From an uncultured Clostridia bacterium (GTDB taxonomy: Bacteria; Bacillota; Clostridia; UBA1381), in assembly GCA_944391255.1 (NCBI GenBank), contig CALXSW010000031.1, positions 1-11,906 of the forward strand: 11,906 nucleotides of DNA. Direction: 5' to 3'. Of this stretch, positions 1 to 6,603 are shown piece after piece; position 1 is the first letter of the stretch, and every line of letters begins with the position of its first letter. A program made the position numbers and the translations under genes. The notes under the pieces were generated by a model. It searched no databases. It was given only the letters and a program-made list of their open reading frames with translations, and had not been told where the DNA came from.

Positions 1-103
1 GAATCATAAGGTAATTGAGGCTGAGCTTAGGCGATGCGCCGATGAAGTGGCGTCCGTTGAGATGAATTTCCAGGCAATACGTGATATGATCTACAACAAC
101 TGA
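1..103 (+). CDS. C-terminal fragment of an unrecognised protein
   Basis: An open frame enters from the left edge (codons from base 2) and stops at TGA 101-103, giving the last 33 residues of a protein. The fragment is charged and looks helical (contains EAELRRC and VEMNFQAIRDM), with no catalytic motif. It lies 45 bases upstream of the response regulator on the same strand, with no terminator hairpin and no convincing promoter between them, so it may be co-transcribed with the two-component pair. The family cannot be assigned from 33 residues. That it is coding at all rests only on the open frame, its composition and its position. Confidence 0.45.
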   Translation, partial: NHKVIEAELRRCADEVASVEMNFQAIRDMIYNN

Positions 104-148
104 TTTTAAGTTGCACACAATAGTTGATACACGAAAGGATAATGAAAA

Positions 149-823
149 TTGAAACTTTTATTAGCTGACGATGAAAAAGAACTGAACAAGGCTCTGTCTG
201 CTATGCTTAAATTCAATAATTATGAGGTGGACAGTGTCTATGATGGTCAAGCAGCATATGACGCGGCAAGCTCGGGCGATTATGACGCTTTGATATTCGA
301 TATAATGATGCCAAAGATGAGCGGTATTGAAGCTCTGAAAAAACTGCGGAATGAAAGCGTTGACACGCCTGTGATCCTTCTCACAGCGAAATCAGAATTT
401 TCTGACAAGATAGAAGGACTTGACGCCGGCGCCGATGACTATCTTACAAAGCCGTTTAACACGGGCGAGCTTATGGCAAGACTTAGAGCCGTTACAAGAC
501 GCCGCGAAGAAAAGCATGATATAACAGTATGCGGAAACGTGTCGCTCAACAAGGATAAGCTTGAGATAAAAACCAGAACATCATCACTCAGGCTTGCAAC
601 TCATGAATATGAAACTTTTGAGCTGCTTGTTTCAAAGCTCGGCACTCCGGTGAGCGAAGAACAATTTATAGAGCAGATATTTGATGAGGAAGAAGATACA
701 ACGGGTGTTGTGTTCCTTTATATCTCGTATCTGAGAGCCAAGCTGAAATCTATCGGCGCTAACCTCGATATTACAACAACAAAGGATAATAAATATCTTC
801 TTACGGAGGCTGCAAATGTTTAA
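149..823 (+). CDS. OmpR/PhoB-family response regulator
   Basis: Cytoplasmic transcription factor that is phosphorylated by its partner kinase and then binds promoter DNA. The receiver domain covers about residues 1-115: acidic pair D7-D8, phospho-acceptor D51 in FDIMMP, switch residue T79 in LLTAK, and K101 in TKPF. A winged-helix effector domain follows at about 125-222. Its 224-residue length is normal for the OmpR family. The start is TTG at 149: the protein then begins MKLLLADDE as in this family, an in-frame stop lies at 143-145, and AAAGGA at 134-139 is 9 bases upstream. An ATG at 142 is out of frame. The gene overlaps the downstream kinase by 8 bases, so the two are translationally coupled. 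The regulated genes cannot be told from the window. Confidence 0.95.
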   Translation: MKLLLADDEKELNKALSAMLKFNNYEVDSVYDGQAAYDAASSGDYDALIFDIMMPKMSGIEALKKLRNESVDTPVILLTAKSEFSDKIEGLDAGADDYLTKPFNTGELMARLRAVTRRREEKHDITVCGNVSLNKDKLEIKTRTSSLRLATHEYETFELLVSKLGTPVSEEQFIEQIFDEEEDTTGVVFLYISYLRAKLKSIGANLDITTTKDNKYLLTEAANV

Positions 824-2036
824 TCAGCTCAGACTAAGACTTATACTTATCACTATGGTCTCAATATCGCTCGTAGTCGGTCTTATAACAGGAGCTATAA
901 ACTTTTTTAACCTTATACGTCTTCAGCAAAAGGCTGACAGCATTCTCAGAGTTATAGCTGACTTCAACGGCGATATGCCGCATGATAAATACACGCTTGA
1001 AGAACATGTGGATTTTAATGTAAACGATGAGACTCCATTTCAGATAAGATATTTTGTTGTTTATACAGATAATCGAAGCGTCGTGACAAACGCGCGCACC
1101 GATTCGATCGCATCTGTCGATTATGACGATCTTCAGCGCTTTGCCGACGTTACGCGCGGACTGCCGGAGGATACATACGGAACATATGAGAATTTCAGAT
1201 ATCTTGTAAGCAAAACACCATACGGACGATCTATTACTGTTGTGGATAGATCGAGCGATATAGAATTTGCACGGCAGATGATATCCATATCTGTTATCAT
1301 CGGACTCACAGGGCTCCTGCTCATATTCATAATTCTTATATTTGCCTCTAATATAATAGTCCGGCCGTTTATAAAAAATCAGGAGCTGCAAAAACAGTTC
1401 ATCACTGACGCCGGACATGAGCTCAAAACGCCTCTCGCAATAATAAGCACAAACGCGGAGGTCCTCGAATGCTGCTACGGGCAGAACGAATGGCTCGACA
1501 GTATAAAAAATCAGACATCGCGTCTTGACGGACTCGTAAAAGGTCTTTTACAGCTCACAAGAAACAACGGCGTAGAAAAGAGCGAGCATATCCAGTTCCC
1601 TTTGAGCGCGGCGGTATCAGAGATAGCGTCATCATTTACAACGCTTGCCGAGCATCATGGTCATAAGCTCAATCTCAATATCGTTCCGAACATTACGCTC
1701 AAAGGCGATGCTCAGGCGATAAGGACATTGGTTTCTGTGCTTGTGGACAACGCTATAAAATACTCGTCTGAAAACGGCGATATAAATGTTTCTCTCACTA
1801 AAATGGGCATAGGAACATCAAAGACAGCAAAACTCGTTGTTGACAACAAGACTGATATCGACGACAGCGAGGATATAAACAGATATTTTGAACGATTCTA
1901 CCGTTCCGACAGCTCGCGTTCTACTCAAGGCTACGGAATAGGACTATCAGTTGCAAAATCTGTTATCGAAGCGCACAAGGGTAAGATAACCGTTTCAAAA
2001 AATAAGGACAGGATATACTTTACTGTCGTGCTTTAA
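816..2036 (+). CDS. membrane sensor histidine kinase
   Basis: Partner of the overlapping response regulator: it autophosphorylates on histidine and passes the phosphate to D51 of the regulator. Transmembrane helices at about residues 9-33 and 155-178 flank an extracytoplasmic sensor of about 120 residues with no recognised fold. There is no clear HAMP domain. The dimerisation/phospho-acceptor helix carries H201 in the motif GHELKTP. The ATPase domain shows an N-box (VDNAIKYS, N312), an F-box (FERFYRSD, 358-365) and a G2 box (GYGIGL, 372-377). The G1 box is unusual: D343 is followed by NKTDI in place of a glycine-rich DxGxG. Such loss occurs in some clostridial kinases, so activity is still likely. 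A GGAGG site at 805-809 precedes the ATG. The signal sensed is unknown. Confidence 0.93.
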   Translation: MFNQLRLRLILITMVSISLVVGLITGAINFFNLIRLQQKADSILRVIADFNGDMPHDKYTLEEHVDFNVNDETPFQIRYFVVYTDNRSVVTNARTDSIASVDYDDLQRFADVTRGLPEDTYGTYENFRYLVSKTPYGRSITVVDRSSDIEFARQMISISVIIGLTGLLLIFIILIFASNIIVRPFIKNQELQKQFITDAGHELKTPLAIISTNAEVLECCYGQNEWLDSIKNQTSRLDGLVKGLLQLTRNNGVEKSEHIQFPLSAAVSEIASSFTTLAEHHGHKLNLNIVPNITLKGDAQAIRTLVSVLVDNAIKYSSENGDINVSLTKMGIGTSKTAKLVVDNKTDIDDSEDINRYFERFYRSDSSRSTQGYGIGLSVAKSVIEAHKGKITVSKNKDRIYFTVVL

Positions 2037-2076
2037 AAACAACTAAAAAACAACATGGAAAGGATAATTATTTATT

Positions 2077-2619
2077 ATGGTATATGTATTATTTGCTGAT
2101 GGTTTTGAAGAGGTCGAGGCTATAGAGCCTATAGACATAATGCGCCGCGCAGGCATAGATGTCAAAACAGTGTCTATTTCAGACTCAAAAACTGTTACAG
2201 GCTCGCATAATATCCCTGTGATCACTGACGTCACTATAGACGATGTCAATATCGATGATATGGAGCTTCTTATGCTCCCGGGAGGTTCCGGCCACCAGCT
2301 GCTTGACGCGTCAGCGAAGGTTCATTCGCTTATAAACGAAGCGCTTGTGCGCGGCAAGTATATTTCAGCTATCTGCGCCTCACCGTCAGTGATCGGTAAA
2401 AAGCAGATGCTGATGGGCAAGAAAGCCACTTGTTTCCCGGGCTATGAAAAATACTGCTATGGCGCCGATATAGTACGCGACAAGGCTGTAATAGACGGCA
2501 AGATCATAACAGGCCGCGGAGCGGGAGCCGCATCTGATTTTGGCTTCCTCATGGTGAGCGTGCTGAAAGATAAAGATACAGCTGAAAAAGTAAAGGAAAT
2601 AATGCAGTATAATGACTAA
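2077..2619 (+). CDS. DJ-1/PfpI-family protein (ThiJ-like)
   Basis: Cytoplasmic protein of the class-I glutamine-amidotransferase-like fold. Family members are linked to glyoxalase or protein/nucleotide deglycase activity and to oxidative-stress protection, but the true activity is debated, so no reaction is assigned. The 180-residue protein aligns end to end with DJ-1: the GFEEVEA motif with E14, the nucleophile-elbow cysteine C100 in AICASP, the MLPGG strand (66-70), and GRGAGAASDF matching the DJ-1 TSRGPG region. The start is ATG 2077, with GGAAAGGA at 2057-2064, a long 12-base spacing like other genes here. An ATG at 2054 is out of frame. The gene begins 40 bases after the kinase and overlaps the next gene by 8 bases, opening the four-gene cluster that ends with rsmG. 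Confidence 0.92.
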   Translation: MVYVLFADGFEEVEAIEPIDIMRRAGIDVKTVSISDSKTVTGSHNIPVITDVTIDDVNIDDMELLMLPGGSGHQLLDASAKVHSLINEALVRGKYISAICASPSVIGKKQMLMGKKATCFPGYEKYCYGADIVRDKAVIDGKIITGRGAGAASDFGFLMVSVLKDKDTAEKVKEIMQYND

Positions 2620-3163
2620 ATCGGAAATAAGAGATAAAATGAAAGCTATGCGCCGCGCCCTATCAAAAGATGACGCGGCGCTTTTAAGCCGTTCTATAAC
2701 TGAAAAGGTCTGCTCTCTCCCCTGCTTTGTAAATGCCGGCACGGTCATGACCTATGTTTCCGCGTTCAAGGAGCCTGACACCGCCGCTATAATAGAGAAT
2801 ATTCTGTCAAATAACAAAAAATGTGTTGTGCCTGTTTCTAATACGGATACTCACACTATAACGCCTGTTTATATAACGGATACTCTCGTAAAAGGCGCGT
2901 ATGGCATAATGGAGCCTGACGTTATAAACGAGGCAGATATAAGCGGCATAGATATTGCGCTCATACCCGGAATAGCATTTGATACGCGCGGAAACAGAAC
3001 GGGATTCGGTATGGGATATTACGACCGTTTTCTGTCACGATTTAAAGGTCTGAAAATTGGCATATGCTACGATTTTCAGCTCCTGCCGTCGATCCCGGCA
3101 GATGAACACGACATCAAAATGGATCTTATAATTACCGAAAAGAGGATATACGATGATTTTTGA
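2612..3163 (+). CDS. 5-formyltetrahydrofolate cyclo-ligase
   Basis: Catalyses ATP-dependent conversion of 5-formyl-THF to 5,10-methenyl-THF, returning stored folate to the one-carbon pool in the cytoplasm (EC 6.3.3.2; MTHFS/YgfA family). The 183-residue length is typical. Diagnostic motifs are IPGIAFD (118-124), the nucleotide-binding loop GFGMGYYDRF (131-140) and the C-terminal EHDIKMDLIIT block. The basic start (KMKAMRRALS) is the usual N-terminal helix. It overlaps DJ-1 by 8 bases and the TatD gene by 11 bases, so translational coupling is expected. Confidence 0.95.
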   Translation: MTKSEIRDKMKAMRRALSKDDAALLSRSITEKVCSLPCFVNAGTVMTYVSAFKEPDTAAIIENILSNNKKCVVPVSNTDTHTITPVYITDTLVKGAYGIMEPDVINEADISGIDIALIPGIAFDTRGNRTGFGMGYYDRFLSRFKGLKIGICYDFQLLPSIPADEHDIKMDLIITEKRIYDDF

Positions 3164-3926
3164 TACACATGCACACTATAATGACGAAGCGTTCAACGAG
3201 GACAGGGACGAGCTTCTCGCGTCAATGCCGCAAAAAAATGTCGGTCTTATCATGAACGCCTGCTCAAAGCTCTCCGAAATGGACGATATTATCGATATGT
3301 GCGATAAATACCCATTCGTATACGGCGCTGTCGGCATACACCCCGAGGAAGTAGAAACAGCGTCAGACGAATACCTTGCGGAAATAGAAAAATATGCAAA
3401 GCATCATAAGATACTCGCGATAGGCGAGATCGGACTTGACTATTACTGGACTACAGACACAAAAGAATCTCAAAAGCGGATATTCCGCGAACAGATACGC
3501 CTTGCTCGCCGCCTTGATATGCCTGTTATAGTTCATGACAGAGAGGCGCACGGCGACACGATGCAGATACTGCGCGAAGAAAACGTAAGCGAATGCGGCG
3601 GAGTATTCCACTGCTACAGCGGCAGCGCTGAAATGGTAAAAGAGATAACGGAGAAATTCAATATGTATGTCGCGTTCGGCGGAAGCCTTACATTTAAAAA
3701 CGCGGTAAAACCGCGTGAGGCTGCAAAAGCCGTTCCGCTCGACAGACTTCTCGTTGAAACCGACTGCCCTTATATGGCGCCTGTGCCATTTCGCGGCAAG
3801 CGTAACTGTTCGGCATATATAGACAAGGTTCTGCTTACGCTCTCCGATATATTTGATATTCCCGCGCCGGAGCTTGAACAGATAACATTTGAAAACGGAA
3901 AAAGATTATTTAGGATCGAGGACTGA
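3153..3926 (+). CDS. TatD-family metal-dependent hydrolase
   Basis: Amidohydrolase-superfamily TIM-barrel enzyme of the TatD group. Characterised members are metal-dependent DNases (3'-5' exonuclease, DNA repair or turnover), but the physiological substrate here is unproven. All expected metal ligands are visible: H6 and H8 in DTHAH, E92 in GEIGLDYYW, H128 in VIVHDR, H153 in FHCYSG, and D204 in VETDCPY followed by APVPFRGKRN. The 257-residue length is typical. The start is ATG 3153, inside the end of the cyclo-ligase gene (11-base overlap), with an AAGAGG-like site just upstream. rsmG starts 6 bases after the stop. Confidence 0.95.
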   Translation: MIFDTHAHYNDEAFNEDRDELLASMPQKNVGLIMNACSKLSEMDDIIDMCDKYPFVYGAVGIHPEEVETASDEYLAEIEKYAKHHKILAIGEIGLDYYWTTDTKESQKRIFREQIRLARRLDMPVIVHDREAHGDTMQILREENVSECGGVFHCYSGSAEMVKEITEKFNMYVAFGGSLTFKNAVKPREAAKAVPLDRLLVETDCPYMAPVPFRGKRNCSAYIDKVLLTLSDIFDIPAPELEQITFENGKRLFRIED

Positions 3927-3932
3927 CACGAT

Positions 3933-4661
3933 ATGTATGAATTACTAAAAAAGGGTTCCGATATGCTCGGTTTGCCGCTTGACGACGACAAGATAAACTC
4001 GCTTATAAAATATTATGAAATACTTACGGAGCGAAACAAGGTCGTGAATCTGACAAGGATCACGGAGCCTGAAGATGTGGTCACAAAACATTTTCTCGAC
4101 AGCATGACTACACTGCTCACAGAAAAGGTAAAAGGAGATGTCATCGACGTTGGAACAGGCGCAGGCTTTCCGGGACTTGTTCTAAAATGCGCGAAGCCGG
4201 AAATATCTCTTACACTGCTTGACTCACTCAATAAGAGAATAACATTTTTAAAGGACGCGGCTCAATGCATGGGTATAACGGACGGTATATCATTCGTTCA
4301 TTCGCGCGCTGAGGACGCCGCTCATGACTCTGCATACCGCGAAAAATTTGACACGGTAGTATCAAGAGCTGTCGCAAATATGAAAACTCTTGCCGAATGG
4401 TGTCTGCCATACGTAAAAATCGGCGGATATCTTTTAGCGCTCAAAGGACCGCTCGCTGAAAGTGAGCTTGACGACGCGAAACGCGCAATAGAAATACTCG
4501 GCGGACAGGTCGAGGATATATTCACTGTCGATATTCCGTTCACGGAGCTTGAGCATAAGATCATAATAATAAAAAAGCTCCGCCATACTCCGACACAATT
4601 CCCGAGAAAGGGCGGAAAAGCGACATCTATCCCTATCGAAAAAGCGTATAAAAAGAGATAA
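3933..4661 (+). CDS. rsmG: 16S rRNA (guanine527-N7)-methyltransferase RsmG
   Basis: SAM-dependent methyltransferase that makes m7G527 in helix 18 of 16S rRNA (also called GidB; loss gives low-level streptomycin resistance in other bacteria). The Rossmann-type domain shows the SAM loop DVGTGAGFPG (72-81) and LLDSLNKR (95-102). The family block TKHFLDS is at 51-57 and SRAVAN at 144-149. The C-terminal FPRKGGKA (223-230) is the usual RsmG ending. At 242 residues it has normal length. It is the last gene of the four-gene cluster and is followed within 6 bases by an intrinsic terminator. The next plus-strand gene is a ParB/Noc homologue, matching the rsmG-noc neighbourhood of Bacillus. Confidence 0.96.
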   Translation: MYELLKKGSDMLGLPLDDDKINSLIKYYEILTERNKVVNLTRITEPEDVVTKHFLDSMTTLLTEKVKGDVIDVGTGAGFPGLVLKCAKPEISLTLLDSLNKRITFLKDAAQCMGITDGISFVHSRAEDAAHDSAYREKFDTVVSRAVANMKTLAEWCLPYVKIGGYLLALKGPLAESELDDAKRAIEILGGQVEDIFTVDIPFTELEHKIIIIKKLRHTPTQFPRKGGKATSIPIEKAYKKR

Positions 4662-4666
4662 CACGA

Positions 4667-4697
4667 AGCGTGTCGATTAATGACACGCTCTTTTTCT
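4667..4697 (+). terminator. intrinsic terminator after rsmG
   Basis: A perfect 8-bp stem AGCGTGTC (4667-4674) / GACACGCT (4682-4689) with a 7-base loop is followed by CTTTTTCTTT. It begins 6 bases after the rsmG stop and should end the DJ-1 to rsmG transcript. Confidence 0.88.
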
Positions 4698-4724
4698 TTA
4701 CATTTTTTTACCATATGATATAAT
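4697..4724 (+). promoter_or_regulatory. sigma-A-type promoter for the ParB/Noc leader
   Basis: -35 TTTACA (4697-4702), 16-base spacer, extended -10 TGATATAAT (TG at 4716-4717, TATAAT 4719-4724). Predicted transcription start is near 4731, exactly where the first arm of the leader's closing stem begins. The -35 lies in the T-tract of the preceding terminator, so the two units are packed without spare sequence. Confidence 0.8.
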
Positions 4725-4730
4725 ATTACT

Positions 4731-4805
4731 TGTAAGACAGGTATCACAGATACAAGCAGGACTAAGCTCTTAAAAGCTTTCCTGTACCCCCAAATTTGTC
4801 TTACA
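4731..4805 (+). ncRNA. candidate structured RNA (three-way junction) in the ParB/Noc leader
   Basis: Pairings read by eye: closing stem TGTAAGACA (4731-4739) with TGTCTTACA (4797-4805), 9 perfect pairs; hairpin GTATC-ACA-GATAC (4741-4753); and a third arm CAGGA (4757-4761) with TCCTG (4780-4784) continued, across a 2-base bulge, by AAGCT (4764-4768) with AGCTT (4775-4779). A C-rich single strand, TACCCCCAAATT, joins the third arm to the closing stem. The structure starts at the predicted transcript 5' end. I do not recognise a known riboswitch, 6S, SRP or T-box consensus. It could be a cis-regulatory aptamer or a small RNA. Nested complementarity this complete is unlikely by chance, but function is inferred only. 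Confidence 0.5.
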
Positions 4806-4825
4806 CCTTCCACCACCGAGGGCAT

Positions 4826-4903
4826 CAGCGGCGGCATGCAAATTTCATGTACATCACGGCCGCCGCTGTTTACCCGTTATCAGAAAAACAGCGCGAACCG
4901 GCC
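4826..4903 (+). promoter_or_regulatory. mutually exclusive hairpins, attenuator-like
   Basis: Hairpin A pairs CAGCGGCGGC (4826-4835) with GCCGCCGCTG (4859-4868), 10 perfect GC-rich pairs, and is followed by only TTT, a weak terminator tail. Hairpin B reuses the same bases: GGCCG (4858-4862) with CGGCC (4899-4903) and CGCTGTTT (4864-4871) with AAACAGCG (4886-4893). The two cannot form together. This lies between the three-way junction and the ribosome binding site of the ParB/Noc gene, as an expression platform would. Regulatory action is inference. Confidence 0.4.
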
Positions 4904-4937
4904 CGTTTCATCGCAGCGAAAGGAGATAAAATTGATT

Positions 4938-5711
4938 ATGTCTGAAACTAATCAGATCAAAAATATCCCATTATCAAAAATACGCCCTAATCCAGATCAG
5001 CCGCGCAAATATTTTGACGCTCAGGCTATGGATTCGCTTACGCGCTCTATAGAGCGGTACGGCGTTATATCGCCTATAACAGTACGCGAATACGGAGATG
5101 ACGAGTATGAGCTGATATCAGGAGAGCGGCGTTTTAGAGCGGCGTATAAAGCAGGGCTTACGGAAATACCATGCATAATAATACGAAGCGGCGATTCAGA
5201 CTGCGCGATACTTTCACTTCTTGAAAATCTGCAAAGAGAGGATCTGTCCTTCCTCGAAATAGCTCAAAGCTACAGAGATCTTGTTAAAAAAAACGGATAC
5301 ACAAGTCATGACGTTTCAAGACGGCTCGGCGATAAACCGTACAAGGTAAAAGAACGTATAAGCCTGATGTCGCTTGATCCGATAGTCAGAAAATACATAC
5401 GCAGCTTCAAGCTCACAGAGCGACAGGCAAGAGCTCTGCTTAAGATCAAGGACAGCACTGCTCAAATAGAGGCGGCACGCCAGATCTGCGAAAACGGATT
5501 AAACGAGCCGGAAACGATCAAATTCATAAAAGAGCTCACGAAAACAGACAAAGATCCGTCTTTTCACATAAATAAGATCAAAGATATAAAAATATTCCGC
5601 AACACTATAAACAAGGCGCTCAATGTTCTGCGCATGAGCGGAGTTGAGGCTGACTATAAGGAAAAAACAGACGAAAACTGCGAAATTTTTACAATAACTA
5701 TACATAATTGA
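4938..5711 (+). CDS. ParB/Spo0J/Noc-family DNA-binding protein
   Basis: CTP-dependent DNA-clamp family that organises the chromosome near the origin; Noc members also block division over the nucleoid. The N-terminal ParB domain (about 8-105) has the CTP-binding motifs GERRFRAA (62-69) and ENLQRE (96-101). A central helix-turn-helix follows at about 121-145, and a C-terminal dimerisation-like domain (FRNTINKAL to the end) at about 218-257. At 257 residues it has family length. The helix-turn-helix segment (LGDKPYKVKERISLMSL) departs from the usual GxSxxxVxNxLRLL pattern, so the target site may differ from parS. The position after rsmG favours Noc, but no ParA is in the window and Spo0J-like ParB is not excluded. 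I chose ATG 4938 behind GAAAGGAG (4918-4925), with spacing like other genes here. TTG 4932 is an in-frame alternative with a tighter spacing. An ATG at 4836 lies inside a hairpin loop and has no binding site. Confidence 0.9.
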   Translation: MSETNQIKNIPLSKIRPNPDQPRKYFDAQAMDSLTRSIERYGVISPITVREYGDDEYELISGERRFRAAYKAGLTEIPCIIIRSGDSDCAILSLLENLQREDLSFLEIAQSYRDLVKKNGYTSHDVSRRLGDKPYKVKERISLMSLDPIVRKYIRSFKLTERQARALLKIKDSTAQIEAARQICENGLNEPETIKFIKELTKTDKDPSFHINKIKDIKIFRNTINKALNVLRMSGVEADYKEKTDENCEIFTITIHN

Positions 5712-5733
5712 TGGTTTTTTTACTATTTTCCTC

Positions 5734-5762
5734 TTTACAAATAATACGATTGGTTGTATAAT
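5734..5762 (+). promoter_or_regulatory. promoter for glutamate 5-kinase
   Basis: -35 TTTACA (5734-5739), 17-base spacer, -10 TATAAT (5757-5762): five of six and six of six consensus bases at ideal spacing. It lies 22 bases after the ParB/Noc stop and about 45 bases before the kinase ATG, so proB has its own start. A run of seven T at 5714-5720 has no stem before it, so read-through from the ParB/Noc gene is also possible. Confidence 0.8.
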
Positions 5763-5808
5763 ATCTACTGTATAACAAGAAAATCATTCCCGAAAGGATA
5801 TTATAAAG

Positions 5809-6591
5809 ATGGAAAATAAAAACAAACGTATAGTTGTAAAGGTCGGCACCTCTACATTGACTTATGATACAGGCAGAATAAATTTCAGACAGATAAACAA
5901 TCTCGCCCGCGTGCTTTCAGATCTTAAAAACCGCGGCTACGAAATAATTTTAGTTTCATCGGGCGCTATAGGCGTTGCAGTCGGAAAGCTCGGACTCAAG
6001 GAAAAGCCTACAGACACAAAGGTCAAGCAGTCGCTTGCAGCTGTAGGTCAGTGCGAGCTGATGGCGATATATGACAGAATGTTTTCCGATTATCTTACAA
6101 ATGTCGCTCAGATACTTTTAACAAAGAGCGATGTTGAGATACCAAAACGTAAAAAACATATGCAGGATACTATAAACACTCTGCTTGAAATGGATATCAT
6201 TCCTATCGTAAACGAAAATGACACGGTATCTGTAGAGGAGATCGAATTCGGCGATAATGACAGACTTTCAGCTGTCGTTGCGCAGCTTATAGACGCCGAT
6301 ATCCTTGTGCTGTTCTCCGACATAAACGGACTTTATGACAGCGATCCGCACAAGAACCCGAACGCAAAGCTGATCTCAAGAGTTGAGAATATAACAGAAA
6401 TAGAAAGCGTTGCCGGCGGAGCCGGAACAGCTCTGGGCACCGGCGGAATGGTAACAAAAATACAGGCTGCAAGGATCGCCAATGATTCCAAGATATCAAT
6501 GCTTATAGTAAACGGCAAAAATATAGACACACTCTATGATATAATAGAGGGAAAAAAGGTCGGAACACTGTTTAAGGACTATAATAAATAA
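5809..6591 (+). CDS. proB: glutamate 5-kinase, catalytic domain only
   Basis: Phosphorylates L-glutamate to gamma-glutamyl phosphate, the first step of proline synthesis. The amino-acid-kinase fold spans the whole 260 residues: KVGTSTL with K11, SSGAIG (50-55), IVNENDTV (133-140), FGDND (147-151), FSDINGLYDSDP (169-180), and GTALGTGGM with K217. The protein ends at the GTLF motif, where many ProB proteins continue into a ~100-residue PUA domain. The single-domain form is known in some bacteria and is not evidence of truncation: the stop is clean and is followed by a terminator. proA is not adjacent; the next gene is on the other strand. An AAAGGA site (5793-5798) precedes the ATG by 10 bases. 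Confidence 0.94.
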   Translation: MENKNKRIVVKVGTSTLTYDTGRINFRQINNLARVLSDLKNRGYEIILVSSGAIGVAVGKLGLKEKPTDTKVKQSLAAVGQCELMAIYDRMFSDYLTNVAQILLTKSDVEIPKRKKHMQDTINTLLEMDIIPIVNENDTVSVEEIEFGDNDRLSAVVAQLIDADILVLFSDINGLYDSDPHKNPNAKLISRVENITEIESVAGGAGTALGTGGMVTKIQAARIANDSKISMLIVNGKNIDTLYDIIEGKKVGTLFKDYNK

Positions 6592-6603
6592 TCTGTAAAC
6601 ACT

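Noticed and set aside
104..148. Dedicated promoter for the two-component pair in the short upstream gap
   Set aside because: TTGCAC at 111-116 has no -10 box at proper spacing; transcription probably begins upstream of the window.
861..1418. Minus-strand frame of 185 codons inside the sensor kinase gene
   Set aside because: It overlaps a kinase with clear motifs and its translation shows no domain or plausible start signal.
2275..2284. CTCCCGGGAG palindrome as a Noc-binding-type site
   Set aside because: It encodes the conserved LPGG motif of the DJ-1 protein and does not match the full Noc site; similarly TTTCCCGGG at 2433-2441 is only a half match in coding sequence.
4731..4820. tRNA or tRNA-like gene, because a CCACCA string follows the closing stem
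   Set aside because: There is no TTCGA-type T-loop, no 7-bp acceptor with D and anticodon arms of correct size, and CCACCA lies outside the closing stem.
4836..4937. In-frame N-terminal extension of the ParB/Noc protein from ATG 4836
   Set aside because: The ATG lies in the loop of a GC-rich hairpin with no ribosome binding site, the extra 34 residues resemble nothing in ParB proteins, and a good site precedes 4938.
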